This document shows, piece after piece, positions 53,062 through 62,664 of a stretch of 64,000 nt of DNA. The stretch is taken from contig CAJTKK010000006.1 of NCBI GenBank assembly GCA_910576535.1, forward strand, positions 97,967-161,966, written 5' to 3'. The position numbers were made by a program, and so were the translations under genes. Under the pieces are notes generated by a model that saw only the letters and a program-made list of their open reading frames with translations, did not search any database and was not told where the DNA came from. Numbering within the stretch: position 1 is the first letter of the stretch; each line of letters starts with the position of its first letter. The DNA comes from an uncultured Lachnospiraceae bacterium (GTDB lineage Bacteria; Bacillota; Clostridia; Lachnospirales; Lachnospiraceae).

Positions 53062-53946
53062 ATGGATTTTAAAAGCGGCAGCGAACTGCTGGATCTATGC
53101 GGAAGAATGCGGATGCCCATATCTGAAGTGATGAAACGGCGTGAAATGGAGTTGACGGGTATGGAAGAAGACGATGTAGACGCCAGAATAAGAAAAGCAT
53201 TGGCGGTTATGGATGCGTCTGTCCATGAACCGTTAGAGAAAGAAATAAATTCTATGGGAGGCCTTATCGGGGGCGAGGCACGGAAGCTGAAAGAGGGAAG
53301 CAAAGAAGGAAAGTCCCTTTGCGGTGGCGTGATAACAAAGGCAATCACTTATGCGATGGCAGCGCTGGAAGTCAATGCGTCCATGGGTGTGATTGTAGCG
53401 GCTCCCACAGCCGGTTCTTCCGGTGTCCTGCCAGGGGTTTTGTTTGCCCTGAAAGAGGAACGCGGGTGGGAAGACGGGGTTTTGCATCGCGGGTTATATA
53501 CAGCAGGGGCGGTAGGCTATCTGCTTATGCGCAATGCATCCGTGTCCGGCGCCCAGGCGGGCTGCCAGGCGGAGGTGGGTTCCGCATCGGCAATGGCGGC
53601 GGCAGCGGCAGTGGAGATGATGGGAGGGACGCCTGAGCAGGCGTTAAGCGCAGCGGTGGGAGCTTTGTCCAATCTGCTGGGGCTTGTCTGCGATCCCATT
53701 GGCGGGCTTGTGGAGAACCCCTGCCAGAACCGGAATGCAGCAGGGGCAGTCAATGCTTTGATTAATGCCCAGCAGGCTTTGGCAGGCATCCGGCAAAGAA
53801 TTCCTTTTGATGAGATGGCGCAGGTGATGCTGAACGTAGGGAGGAATCTGCCTTTTGAGTTGAGGGAAAGCGCACTGGGCGGCTGTGCGGCGGCTCCATC
53901 GGCTTGCGGGCTTGGCGGATGCAAAAAAGGAGCAAGATGCAAATGA
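53062..53946 (+). CDS. sdaAA: L-serine dehydratase, iron-sulfur alpha subunit
   Basis: A 294-residue subunit. GVIVAAPTAGSSGVLPGVLF, SGAQAGCQAEVGSASAM, LVCDPIGGLVENPCQNRNA and GGCAAAPSACG give the cysteines of the oxygen-sensitive 4Fe-4S cluster that binds the serine hydroxyl. The C-terminus ends in a Cys/Lys-rich tail. It overlaps the next gene by 4 bp (ATGA). Confidence 0.96.
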   Translation: MDFKSGSELLDLCGRMRMPISEVMKRREMELTGMEEDDVDARIRKALAVMDASVHEPLEKEINSMGGLIGGEARKLKEGSKEGKSLCGGVITKAITYAMAALEVNASMGVIVAAPTAGSSGVLPGVLFALKEERGWEDGVLHRGLYTAGAVGYLLMRNASVSGAQAGCQAEVGSASAMAAAAAVEMMGGTPEQALSAAVGALSNLLGLVCDPIGGLVENPCQNRNAAGAVNALINAQQALAGIRQRIPFDEMAQVMLNVGRNLPFELRESALGGCAAAPSACGLGGCKKGARCK

Positions 53947-54428
53947 GGAGAAAAGACAGGGAAGTAACGGATACAGCAGAAATAGAAGAAATAATAAAAG
54001 GCTGTAAAACCTGCCATGTGGCAATGGCATTGGAAGGGGAGCCTTATGTCGTGCCGCTGAGTTTCGGCTATGAGAGGAAAGGCGAAACATTGACGCTTTA
54101 TTTCCATAGTGCAAAAGAAGGGAAAAAGCTGGATATTCTGCATAAAAACAGCAGGGTATGTTTTGAGATGGCTGTGGAGGGGGAACTGATCCATACACAG
54201 ATACCTTGCAATTCCGGCTATTATTTTTCCAGCGTAATGGGAAAAGGGGATGTGGAATTTGTAGAAGACCCGGAGGAAAAGCGCCATGCCCTTTCTCTGC
54301 TGATGAAGCATCAGGCTGGCCGGGATATCGTATTTGGGGAAAAGCAGGCAGAAACTGTCTGCATTTATAAAATATGCACCAGGGATTTTGGCGGGAAGAA
54401 GAAAGCCCTTCCCTTGCATACTGTCTAA
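53943..54428 (+). CDS. Pyridoxamine 5'-phosphate oxidase-family (NimA-like) protein
   Basis: A 161-residue split-barrel flavin-binding protein: IKGCKTCHVAMALEGEPYVVPLSFGYERKG is the start of the NimA/PNPOx-like fold, and LYFHSAKEGKKLDIL and FEMAVEGELI are family positions for cofactor and substrate contact. ATG 53943 overlaps the sdaAA stop; ATG 53937 is also possible behind AAGGAG. Relatives include nitroimidazole reductases, but the substrate cannot be read from sequence. Confidence 0.85.
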   Translation: MRRKDREVTDTAEIEEIIKGCKTCHVAMALEGEPYVVPLSFGYERKGETLTLYFHSAKEGKKLDILHKNSRVCFEMAVEGELIHTQIPCNSGYYFSSVMGKGDVEFVEDPEEKRHALSLLMKHQAGRDIVFGEKQAETVCIYKICTRDFGGKKKALPLHTV

Positions 54429-54500
54429 GAAAAACGGAAGAATAAGAAAAAGGCAGGATAGAATCTGCGGCCGGCAGAAAATACAGAAAGAGGATATAAA

Positions 54501-55400
54501 ATGGAAATAAAATGGAAGAAACTTGAAATAGAGGATGAAAGGATTATACAACATTATTATGATATGGAGCCTATAAGGAACTGCGAATTTACTTTTGCGA
54601 ACAATTATTTGTGGGAACCTTTTTATGAAATAAGTTATGCGGTAGTGGAGGATATGCTTGTCTTTTTGTCAAAGGAAGAGGGGCTTTCCGTGAGCTGTCC
54701 ATTAGGAAAAGGGGATTTAAGTAAAACAGTGGATGCGCTTACGGGCTTTTTCCATGAAATGAGGCATCCTTTCCGGATGCATCTGGTTTCCCCGTCCCAG
54801 TTTGAAAAACTGGAAATGCTTTATCCGGGAAGATTCCAGGTGGAGTATGACAGGGATTCAGCAGATTATGTTTATGAATCGGAGCGGCTGATTTCCCTTG
54901 CTGGCAAGAAACTGCATGGAAAAAGAAATCATATCAACCGTTTTAAAGAAAACTACCCCGACTGGGGTTATGAACAAATTTCGGATGGGAATGCAGAAGA
55001 ATGCATCGCCATGGCAGAAGAGTGGAAAAGGCAGAATGGATGCCTGGAGAAGGGAGAGAAGCATAAGGAATTCTGCGTGACGGTTAATGCATTAAAGCAG
55101 CGGGAAAGGCTTGGGCTGCGGGGCGGGCTGATTAGGGCCGGAGGAAAAGTGGTTGCTTTTTCTTTAGGGGAACCTTGTGGCAGGGATATGTTTGTGGTGC
55201 ATATTGAAAAGGCTTTTGCCGATATCCAGGGGGCTTACCCGATCATTAACCAGCAGTTCGTAAAGCATGAAGCGGCAGACTACCGGTATATCAACCGGGA
55301 AGAGGATACGGGGGAAGAAGGGCTTAGAAAGGCAAAACTTTCCTACGATCCTGCATTTTTAATGGAAAAGGGATTCGTTACGGAAGTACAGAAAGGATGA
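54501..55400 (+). CDS. DUF2156 acyltransferase-like protein
   Basis: A 299-residue protein with the double-GNAT fold expected of DUF2156, related to the C-terminal domain of phosphatidylglycerol lysyltransferases. Visible family positions are NCEFTFANNYLWEPFY, LAGKKLHGKRNHINRFKENY and INREEDTGEEGLRKAKLSYDP. Members probably transfer aminoacyl or similar groups; the acceptor is unknown. It is a soluble cytoplasmic form without membrane helices. It lies 72 bp after the PNPOx-like gene. Confidence 0.88.
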   Translation: MEIKWKKLEIEDERIIQHYYDMEPIRNCEFTFANNYLWEPFYEISYAVVEDMLVFLSKEEGLSVSCPLGKGDLSKTVDALTGFFHEMRHPFRMHLVSPSQFEKLEMLYPGRFQVEYDRDSADYVYESERLISLAGKKLHGKRNHINRFKENYPDWGYEQISDGNAEECIAMAEEWKRQNGCLEKGEKHKEFCVTVNALKQRERLGLRGGLIRAGGKVVAFSLGEPCGRDMFVVHIEKAFADIQGAYPIINQQFVKHEAADYRYINREEDTGEEGLRKAKLSYDPAFLMEKGFVTEVQKG

Positions 55401-55449
55401 ACAGGCTGCTGAACGGCAGGAGAGGGAGCAGGACGGGAGGATAAGAAGG

Positions 55450-56730
55450 ATGGAAAATGTGTATAAGATGCTGGATTTTATAGAAAAAAGCCCTTGTTGT
55501 TATCAGGCAGTGGAGAATGCCAAAAGAAGGCTGGAGGCAGCCGGATATGCTCCCCTTATGGAAAACCGGAACTGGGAGATTGTGCCTGGGGGGAAATATT
55601 ATGTAGACAGGAATGGTTCTTCCCTGATTGCATTTGCGCTCCCGGGCAAGAAGATGCAAGGGTTTCATATGATTGCTTCCCATAGCGATTCCCCATGTTT
55701 TAAAATAAAAGAAAACCCGGAAATTGCAGTGGAGAATATGTATATAAAATTAAATGTGGAAAAATACGGGGGGATGATTCTTTCCACATGGCTGGACCGG
55801 CCTTTATCGGCAGCGGGGCGGGTGGTTGCGGCTCAGAAGATGGAAGATGGGAAAATGACATTTGCCGTAAAAAATGTAGCGGTGGACAGGGATTTGTTTG
55901 TGATTCCCAATGTGGCGATCCATATGAACCGTGATATGAATAAAGGGGTGGAATATCATGTGCAGACGGATATGCTCCCTTTGTATGGAAGCGCAGGGAG
56001 CAGCGGGGATTTTCAGAAATTGATTGCCGAAGCGGCGGGAGTAAAGACAGAGGATATTCTTGGGGGCGATTTGTTTTTGTATAACAGGGAAAAGGGCAGG
56101 GTGTTTGGCGCCAGGGAGGAATTCTTCTGTGCGCCCAGGCTGGATGATTTAGCGTGTGTTTATTTGTCTTTGCAGGCCATGTGTCATGCTGTTCCCCAAC
56201 AATACGGGAATGTGATGATTGTTTTCGACAATGAAGAGGTTGGGAGCGCCACAAGGCAGGGGGCGGCATCTACCTTTCTCAGGGATACCTTGCAAAGAAT
56301 ATGCGCTGCTTTAGGATTAACGGAGGGCAGTTACCATCAGTTGCTGGCGGAAAGTTTTATGATTTCAGCAGACAATGCCCATGCGTTGCACCCGAACCAT
56401 CCGGAAAAGGCGGATCCGACCAGCCGTCCTTGCCTAAACGGCGGTGTTGTCATTAAATATCATGGAAGCCAGAAGTATACAACAGATGGTGTTTCAGCAG
56501 CCGTGATGAAAGATATCTGCAGGCAGGCGGATGTGCCTTGGCAGGCATATGCGAACCATTCCGATATTGCGGGAGGGTCTACCCTCGGGAATCTGTCGGC
56601 TGCACAAGTTCCGGTGAATACGGTAGATATTGGCCTGCCTCAGCTTGCTATGCATTCGGCATATGAGACGGCGGGGGTTAAGGATGTGGCATATATGAGA
56701 AAAGCTATGGAATGTTTTTATGGAAAATAG
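55450..56730 (+). CDS. M18-family aspartyl aminopeptidase
   Basis: A 426-residue metallopeptidase. Metal ligands are seen in MIASHSDSPCFKIK, in DLACV, in VIVFDNEEVGSATRQGA (catalytic Glu-Glu) and in SADNAHALHPNHPEK, with a last His in the Ser-Ala region near the end. It removes N-terminal acidic residues from peptides in the cytoplasm. The length is close to yeast Ape1/bacterial ApeB relatives. A stand-alone gene 49 bp after the DUF2156 gene. Confidence 0.94.
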   Translation: MENVYKMLDFIEKSPCCYQAVENAKRRLEAAGYAPLMENRNWEIVPGGKYYVDRNGSSLIAFALPGKKMQGFHMIASHSDSPCFKIKENPEIAVENMYIKLNVEKYGGMILSTWLDRPLSAAGRVVAAQKMEDGKMTFAVKNVAVDRDLFVIPNVAIHMNRDMNKGVEYHVQTDMLPLYGSAGSSGDFQKLIAEAAGVKTEDILGGDLFLYNREKGRVFGAREEFFCAPRLDDLACVYLSLQAMCHAVPQQYGNVMIVFDNEEVGSATRQGAASTFLRDTLQRICAALGLTEGSYHQLLAESFMISADNAHALHPNHPEKADPTSRPCLNGGVVIKYHGSQKYTTDGVSAAVMKDICRQADVPWQAYANHSDIAGGSTLGNLSAAQVPVNTVDIGLPQLAMHSAYETAGVKDVAYMRKAMECFYGK

Positions 56731-56827
56731 GGGGAGGCAGAGGAGAAAGCCTTTTTTGGAAGAGATTTTTTCTATGCGGAAGATGAAATTTTTGGCGTTG
56801 GGATTGATATTATAAAATCAGAAACGA

Positions 56828-56856
56828 TGGACTTTTTCATTTCATTATAGTATAAT
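56828..56856 (+). promoter_or_regulatory. Promoter of the DUF342 gene
   Basis: TGGACT (56828-56833), a 17-bp spacer and TATAAT (56851-56856); a second TATAAT lies about 20 bp further on. The start codon follows within 40 bp. Confidence 0.6.
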
Positions 56857-56896
56857 ATTATGGGTTACGCTATAATATGAAAGGTGAGTGTATAAT

Positions 56897-58963
56897 ATGT
56901 ATGCGAATCGGACCCCTCCCCTAAACCCGGAATTTACGATGAAGGAAAATTCTGAGTATATGAAAGAACAGTATCAGGAAATTCTTCTTGGGAAAGAAGA
57001 AGGACTTGATGTTTCACTTTATTCCAACCCGGAACTGAACTGGCTCCAGATGGAGCAGATCCGGATGGGAATTAAGGACAAGGTGGATGTTTCCGCCTAT
57101 GCGGATCCCTCTTACAGTTATGAAACAATGAAACAAATCCGGCTTTCCATTTATTCATCATGCGATCTTAGGCCTTACCTGGAAAGAGGGTTTGTGGATG
57201 ATGAATTAGAGCAGATAAGACTGGCTTTGGAAGACGGTCTTGCCATTGATTCCTGGCTGACTGACGACATGTATGTACAGCAGATATACGAAATAAGGAT
57301 TGGCTTGTATGAAGGCCTTAATGTTGCTGTTTATGCGAATTCCCAATATAACTGGATGCAGATGAAAGAAATCCGGCTGGGGCTGGAGAAAAAGCTGAAA
57401 GTATCTTCTTATGCCAATTATCTTTTTAATCATTGGCAGATGAAGGAAATCCGGCTGGGGCTGGAAGCAGGGCTGGATATTTCATCTTATGCTAAACTGA
57501 TTTTTTCCGGTACAGATATGAAGGAAAAACGGGAGAAGCTTTTAAAAGAAAAAACAAAAAAACATATGCCGGCAGATAAGCTGGGGATAGACCTGGGATC
57601 TTTGACGAAAAAAGAATTCAGCATATTTGTAGAAGATAATGGGAATAAGGCATACGCATTTATTACCTGGATTCCTGGAAATATGGTGACGGAAGCGGAT
57701 ATTTATGATGCGCTGAAAAAGAGGGGAATTATAATCGGCATTAAAAACGATGCCATTGCCGAAATGATTAAGAAAAAAAGAATGAACGAAAAGATTCTGA
57801 TTGCAGAAGGGACACCGGCACAGGACGGGGAAAATGGCTGGTATGAGTTTTTTGTCCGTCTGGATTTGCCGCGTATTCCGGCGCCGCTTCCGGATGGAGG
57901 TGTTGATTACGTTAATATAGAAGCTTTCGAGATGGTGGAAGAAGGGGAAAGAATTGCTGTTTATCACCCAGCTCAAAAGGGGATAGATGGCCAGAATGTT
58001 TTTGGGGAAGTGCTTCATGCCAGCAACGGGACGGAAAAGAAACCATTGAAAGGGGAAGGGTTCTTGATTGCGCCGGATGGGGTGACTTATCTTTCCAGGT
58101 TAAACGGAAAATTTGAATATCAGAATGGAAAGATTATTATTTCTAACATGATCATTGTGCGTGAGGATGTAACGGCTGTTACTGGAAAATTGGAAGTTGA
58201 CGGTTCGGTTTATGTAATTGGCAGCGTGTATTCAGGAGGATATATTGCTGCGACAGGGGATATTATCGTTGAGCATAATGTTGAGGCCGGCCGGCTGATT
58301 GCCGGAGGCAATGTTATGATAAAAAAAGGGAGCTGTTCTAAATATGACTGTTTTATTGATGCGAAAGGGGAAGTCTCCGGAAGTTTTTTTGAAGCAGCCA
58401 ATATTAATGCCGAAGGGAATGTCAAGGCAAATTACATTATGAACAGCAATATTAACACAATGGGGAAAGTAATTGTATCTGGCAGCAAAGGGATGCTGCT
58501 GGGCGGAAAAATCTGTACCGTAAGAGGCGTAGATACTTATAATCTGGGGAATAAGTCTCATTTAAAAACTTTTTTGGAAATAGGGAAAAATATGCTTTAT
58601 ACAAAGAAGCAGGCGGCGTTTGCCGAGAAAAGGGAAATGATTTTAAATGAATTAACTATGCTGGAAGAACAATGGAATAAGATTTTGCAGGTTCTTCCCC
58701 CGAATAAGGAGCAGGCGGTGAAACTGATTACAAAACTTAATGCGGCAATCGTGGCTAAGGACAGGGAACTGGCCGATCTGGATGCGGAAGTGTCCAAACT
58801 TGCCAATTTGACGGATCAGGATATGAAAGCGGTTATTGTCAGGGGAAATGCCTATGAGGGAAGCCAGATTGAGATAAATACAATAAAATATACGTTGCGC
58901 TCTAATGTAAGCAGAGTTGTTTTTAAGCTTAGGAATAAAAATGTTGTAATGGTTAAACTATAA
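56897..58963 (+). CDS. DUF342 (FapA) protein with N-terminal helical repeats
   Basis: A 688-residue protein. ATG 56897 lies 9 nt after AAAGGTGA. The first about 215 residues hold five or six repeats of about 32 residues built around QMKEIRLGLExxLxVSSYA. A linker leads into the FapA/DUF342 region (about 260-560) with its right-handed beta-helix-like stretch (VDGSVYVIGSVYSGGYIAA, GDIIVEHNVEAGRLIAGGNV). The C-terminal coiled coil (about 560-640) includes EKREMILNELTMLEEQW. Family members are cytoplasmic, polymer-forming or membrane-associated proteins of unclear role. It lies 26 bp before the HD-GYP gene and is probably co-transcribed. Confidence 0.85.
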   Translation: MYANRTPPLNPEFTMKENSEYMKEQYQEILLGKEEGLDVSLYSNPELNWLQMEQIRMGIKDKVDVSAYADPSYSYETMKQIRLSIYSSCDLRPYLERGFVDDELEQIRLALEDGLAIDSWLTDDMYVQQIYEIRIGLYEGLNVAVYANSQYNWMQMKEIRLGLEKKLKVSSYANYLFNHWQMKEIRLGLEAGLDISSYAKLIFSGTDMKEKREKLLKEKTKKHMPADKLGIDLGSLTKKEFSIFVEDNGNKAYAFITWIPGNMVTEADIYDALKKRGIIIGIKNDAIAEMIKKKRMNEKILIAEGTPAQDGENGWYEFFVRLDLPRIPAPLPDGGVDYVNIEAFEMVEEGERIAVYHPAQKGIDGQNVFGEVLHASNGTEKKPLKGEGFLIAPDGVTYLSRLNGKFEYQNGKIIISNMIIVREDVTAVTGKLEVDGSVYVIGSVYSGGYIAATGDIIVEHNVEAGRLIAGGNVMIKKGSCSKYDCFIDAKGEVSGSFFEAANINAEGNVKANYIMNSNINTMGKVIVSGSKGMLLGGKICTVRGVDTYNLGNKSHLKTFLEIGKNMLYTKKQAAFAEKREMILNELTMLEEQWNKILQVLPPNKEQAVKLITKLNAAIVAKDRELADLDAEVSKLANLTDQDMKAVIVRGNAYEGSQIEINTIKYTLRSNVSRVVFKLRNKNVVMVKL

Positions 58964-58989
58964 AGCGAAGAAGGAAGTATGCACAGAAA

Positions 58990-60087
58990 ATGGTACGTGA
59001 TACAGTTTTAATTCTTGAAAACGATGATGACAGCCGGAAGAAACTGGCTGAAATGTTCCGTGATAAATATAAAATTATTGAAGTCTCAAGCGAAAAAGAC
59101 GGAGTGGATATCCTTAGGATACATGGGGCTACGCTTGCTGCTGTTTTGGTGAATCTTATCATACCGGCCAAGGATAATTTCCAGATCCTGAAGAGGCTGA
59201 GCGAAAAAAGGTTTGTGAACCGGATCCCTTTTATTATGATTACGGACGAAACGACAGCAGAATATGAAAAAAAAGGCTATGAATACGGTATTGTAAGTTA
59301 TATTAAAAAACCCTTTAACCCAGGCATCGTAAGACAACTGGTGGATAATGTGGTAGAAGTGTTTCAGTATAAAATGCAGCTTGAACTTACGGTAAAGAAG
59401 CAGACGGAAAGACTGAAAAAACAGAATGTCATGCTGAAGATGATGGCTGAAAGGCAAAAACGCGCCAACGAGGTGCTGATTGATTCTTTAAGCAATGTTG
59501 TGGAATTCAGGAATTTGGAATCGGAACAGCATATTAAAAGAATCCGTGCCTTTGTACGCTGCCTGGGGACGAGCGCCATGAAGCTGTACCCGGAATACGA
59601 GTTAACAGCAGAGAATCTTGAAATTATTGAAAGAGCATCCGCTTTGCATGACATTGGAAAAATAGTAATTCCGGATAACATAATATTGAAATCCGGTAAA
59701 TTAACTGTTGACGAATATGAAGTAATAAAATCCCATACAACAAAAGGCGCGGAAATGGTAGATAGGTTAATCCGCATTGATAATGTGCAGTTTTGCGAAT
59801 ATGCTTATGATATCGCAAGGCACCATCATGAAAAATATGATGGGAATGGCTACCCGGATGGCCTGAAAGGAGAAGAAATCAGTATTGCTGCACAGATTGT
59901 TTCTTTGGTGGATGTGTATGATGCGCTTACTTCAAAGAGGGTTTATAAAGCGGCGTACAAAACAGATAAAGCTTATCAGATGATTATGAATGGCCAAAGC
60001 GGGGCTTTTTCACCCAAACTGCTAAAAGCTTTTACAGAAGTAAGAGGAGATTTTGAAGAAATTGTAGAAAAATATAGAGACGAGTGA
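58990..60087 (+). CDS. HD-GYP phosphodiesterase with degenerate receiver
   Basis: A 365-residue protein. An N-terminal receiver-like domain (1-120) keeps the acidic pair (Asp 12, Asp 13), Thr 85 and the conserved Lys (106/107) before Pro, but the phosphoacceptor position in AVLVNLIIP is Asn 55 instead of Asp. A coiled linker (125-160) leads to the HD-GYP domain with HD (220-221, ALHDIGK) and GYP (287-289, DGNGYPDG). HD-GYP enzymes hydrolyse cyclic di-GMP. Control is therefore unlikely to be by standard phosphorylation. It follows the DUF342 gene closely and is followed by a terminator. Confidence 0.92.
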   Translation: MVRDTVLILENDDDSRKKLAEMFRDKYKIIEVSSEKDGVDILRIHGATLAAVLVNLIIPAKDNFQILKRLSEKRFVNRIPFIMITDETTAEYEKKGYEYGIVSYIKKPFNPGIVRQLVDNVVEVFQYKMQLELTVKKQTERLKKQNVMLKMMAERQKRANEVLIDSLSNVVEFRNLESEQHIKRIRAFVRCLGTSAMKLYPEYELTAENLEIIERASALHDIGKIVIPDNIILKSGKLTVDEYEVIKSHTTKGAEMVDRLIRIDNVQFCEYAYDIARHHHEKYDGNGYPDGLKGEEISIAAQIVSLVDVYDALTSKRVYKAAYKTDKAYQMIMNGQSGAFSPKLLKAFTEVRGDFEEIVEKYRDE

Positions 60088-60175
60088 AAAATAATCCAGG
60101 CAGTACGCTGCATTGTTGACGAGTATGAATAGGGCGTTATAGCAAGTTGGATAAAAAGAACATAACTGGAAGAAA

Positions 60176-60218
60176 GGCTTTTGATGGCGGATAGGCAGCC
60201 GGCATCAAAAGCTTTTTT
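60176..60218 (+). terminator. Terminator after the HD-GYP gene
   Basis: GCTTTTGATG and CATCAAAAGC form a 10-bp stem (60177-60212) followed by a T run. The remaining gap to 60431 shows nothing beyond A/T-rich sequence. Confidence 0.9.
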
Positions 60219-60431
60219 ATTATTATTTTTATCGTGAAAAAGTCATTTGCACAAAATTTGATTGTTGAACTTGACAGCATTTTTTAAGTGGATTTCTGTG
60301 AAATAGGAGAGTCTGAGTGCATAAGATATATTAAATTTCGCGGAAATGCAGGCAGGTCATCCATTTTTTGTAAGGCTCAGTAACATAAAAGAGATGGAAT
60401 GATGCAAAAAAGTGAAAAGCGGGAGGATGTC

Positions 60432-62198
60432 ATGAATTCTCAGAAATTAGAAAACTTATTGAATTTGGCTTTGGATGCTTCGGCAAGGGAAAGAGGAAAA
60501 TCGCTGAATTTGGATACCGGTTACGATGAAGAAACGGATAGATGGGAGTTAATCGTAAAATATAATGGCGATTTAAAAAGACTGGACGGCACTGTGATTG
60601 ATATAGAGGAACTCATTGCCGGATATGCAATTGTCACGGTTCCGCAAAACCTGATAAAGTCTTTTGTGGAGCTGGAAGAAGTAGAGTATGTAGAAATGCC
60701 GAAACGGATATACTTTTCTTTGCAGCAGGGAAAAGAGGCTTCCTGTATACTGAGCGTAACGTTAAGGGAACCGTATTTAAGCGGCAGGGGAACTCTTGTG
60801 GCAGTCATTGATTCTGGCATTGATTATGCAAGGATGGATTTCAGGAACATGGATGGAAGCAGCAGAATCCAGTATCTGTGGGATCAAAGTTTGGATCCGG
60901 ATGCAGATAGAGGGCTGCTGGCGCCGGAAGGATACCGGATGGGAGTGGAATTTAATCAGGCGCAGATAAATGAGGCGCTGCAGGCAGGCGAGGGAGGGGA
61001 TCTGAACGGCATTCCAAGCTTGGATGTGACAGGGCATGGAACGGCGGTAGCGGCAATTGCCGCTGGAAACGGGCTTTCTTCCGAAGGCAGATATATTGGC
61101 GTAGCGCCGGAAGCGGATTTGATTGTGGTAAAACTTGGAAGACCAAAAAAAGATTCTTTTCCAAGAACAACAGAATTGATGCGGGCTTTGGATTATGTGG
61201 TAAAAAAAGCTGTGGAGATGGGGAAGCCGGCAGCTATTAATTTGAGCTTTGGAAATACCTATGGTTCCCATGACGGTACATCGTTGCTGGAACGGTTTAT
61301 AGATAATATTTCGGAAATCGGACGGAATGTAATTTGTGTGGGGAGCGGTAATGAAGGGGCTGCCGGGGGACATACGGCAGGGGTTTTAAAGGAAGAGACA
61401 CGGATAGAACTGGCGGTGGCGTCTTATGAACGTTCCCTGAATGTGCAGCTCTGGAAAGAATATGTGGATATTTTCCGTATTACTTTAATCGCGCCTGGCG
61501 GGGAAAGGCAGATTGTGGAAACAAGGCAAGCCGGGACGGTGAGGTTGTCCATGGGTCAGACGCAGCTCCTTATTTACGTGGGGGAACCGGCGCCTTATTC
61601 CATTAACCAGGAGATTTATTTTGATTTCATCCCGGAACAAAATTATATTGATCCCGGGGTATGGACATTTTTGCTGGAGCCGGTAAAAACAGTGACTGGA
61701 AATTATTATTTTTATCTTCCAAGCAGCGCTGTGATAAACAGAGGAACCCGTTTTTTCGCCCCTACCCCGGAAGTGACATTTACAATTCCTTCGACTTCCA
61801 AAAAGGTGATAACGGTGGGGGCATATCATGCATTGTATGATTCTTATGCAGATTTTTCAGGACGGGGGTATCTGATGGAAAACCGGCTGGAGGGGTTGAT
61901 TGCGAATGAGAGCGTGAAGCCTGATTTGGTAGCGCCGGGTGTGGACATCGCCATAAGCGACGGGCAGGGAGGGAGGCAGACGGTAACAGGGACTTCCTTT
62001 GCAGCGCCTTTTGTAACCGGATCGGCGGCATTGATGATGGAGTGGGGGATTGTACGTGGGAATGACCCGTTTTTATATGGGGAAAAGGTGAAGGCATATT
62101 TGAGAAGGGGAGCCAGGCCAATTAGGGGGGAAATCAATTATCCGAATGCCAGGGTGGGGTATGGGGCGCTGTGCTTAGCCTCAAGTCTTCCGACTTGA
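60432..62198 (+). CDS. S8 subtilisin-like protease (CspA/B-like)
   Basis: A 588-residue peptidase. ATG 60432 follows GGGAGGATGTC, against 60399, which has none. Catalytic Asp 127 in VAVIDSGID, His 202 in GHGTAVA and Ser in GTSFAAPFVTGSAAL complete the triad. A large insertion domain (about 290-460) between His and Ser, and an N-terminal region reading AIVTVPQNLIKSF (prodomain-like), resemble the Csp proteases of clostridia that act in spore germination. There is no signal peptide. The last codons lie in a perfect hairpin (62179-62200). The role in germination is inferred from family resemblance. Confidence 0.88.
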   Translation: MNSQKLENLLNLALDASARERGKSLNLDTGYDEETDRWELIVKYNGDLKRLDGTVIDIEELIAGYAIVTVPQNLIKSFVELEEVEYVEMPKRIYFSLQQGKEASCILSVTLREPYLSGRGTLVAVIDSGIDYARMDFRNMDGSSRIQYLWDQSLDPDADRGLLAPEGYRMGVEFNQAQINEALQAGEGGDLNGIPSLDVTGHGTAVAAIAAGNGLSSEGRYIGVAPEADLIVVKLGRPKKDSFPRTTELMRALDYVVKKAVEMGKPAAINLSFGNTYGSHDGTSLLERFIDNISEIGRNVICVGSGNEGAAGGHTAGVLKEETRIELAVASYERSLNVQLWKEYVDIFRITLIAPGGERQIVETRQAGTVRLSMGQTQLLIYVGEPAPYSINQEIYFDFIPEQNYIDPGVWTFLLEPVKTVTGNYYFYLPSSAVINRGTRFFAPTPEVTFTIPSTSKKVITVGAYHALYDSYADFSGRGYLMENRLEGLIANESVKPDLVAPGVDIAISDGQGGRQTVTGTSFAAPFVTGSAALMMEWGIVRGNDPFLYGEKVKAYLRRGARPIRGEINYPNARVGYGALCLASSLPT

Positions 62199-62200
62199 GG
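62179..62200 (+). repeat. Perfect hairpin over the subtilase stop codon
   Basis: CCTCAAGTC and GACTTGAGG with a TTCC loop form a 9-bp stem containing the TGA stop (62196-62198). No T run follows, so it is not a standard terminator. It looks like a small inserted or structural repeat. Confidence 0.6.
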
Positions 62201-62664
62201 CGGGAGAATCTGCCGGGGTAGAATAGAGTAGGTTTTGGGGAAATAAGCGCTTTGTTTTATAGCGTATGGTGTGGGATAAAATAATTATTATGGGTAAATT
62301 TTATACAAATCGAAATCTAGTTTTTGACTATCTCTTTATGAGTTCTCATAAGCCGGTATACCCGGACAGTTTCATGCTCTCAATACTGCAAGCTCCAAGA
62401 CTAATATGCAAAGTGACGTATCCTATACTTTTCCCAGTGGGGAATGAAGACATCATTCCGCAAACTGAAATATACCCTCGGTTCGGCAGTTTTCACATAA
62501 AAAGTGCAATCTATTCCCTAAAAGTATCCTTTTATTCCAAATAGGTTGCTGTCCTCTGAGCATTTGATATAATTTTTTCCAAATCGTGATTTACGGTCAT
62601 CCTGACGGACTTGTTGGTGATGACGGAGGGCGTGAATCGAAATGATGCTTAGAGAGGATAAAAA
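62201..62664 (+). other. Intergenic region before the membrane acyltransferase-like gene
   Basis: About 460 bp. A possible promoter TTGCTG (62546-62551), 16 bp, TATAAT (62568-62573) precedes the next gene. A reading frame at 62266-62544 lacks a ribosome binding site and recognisable sequence, so I treat it as chance. Confidence 0.45.

Noticed and set aside
62266..62544. 92-codon frame between the subtilase and the membrane protein gene
   Set aside because: No ribosome binding site, unusual composition and no resemblance to a known family.
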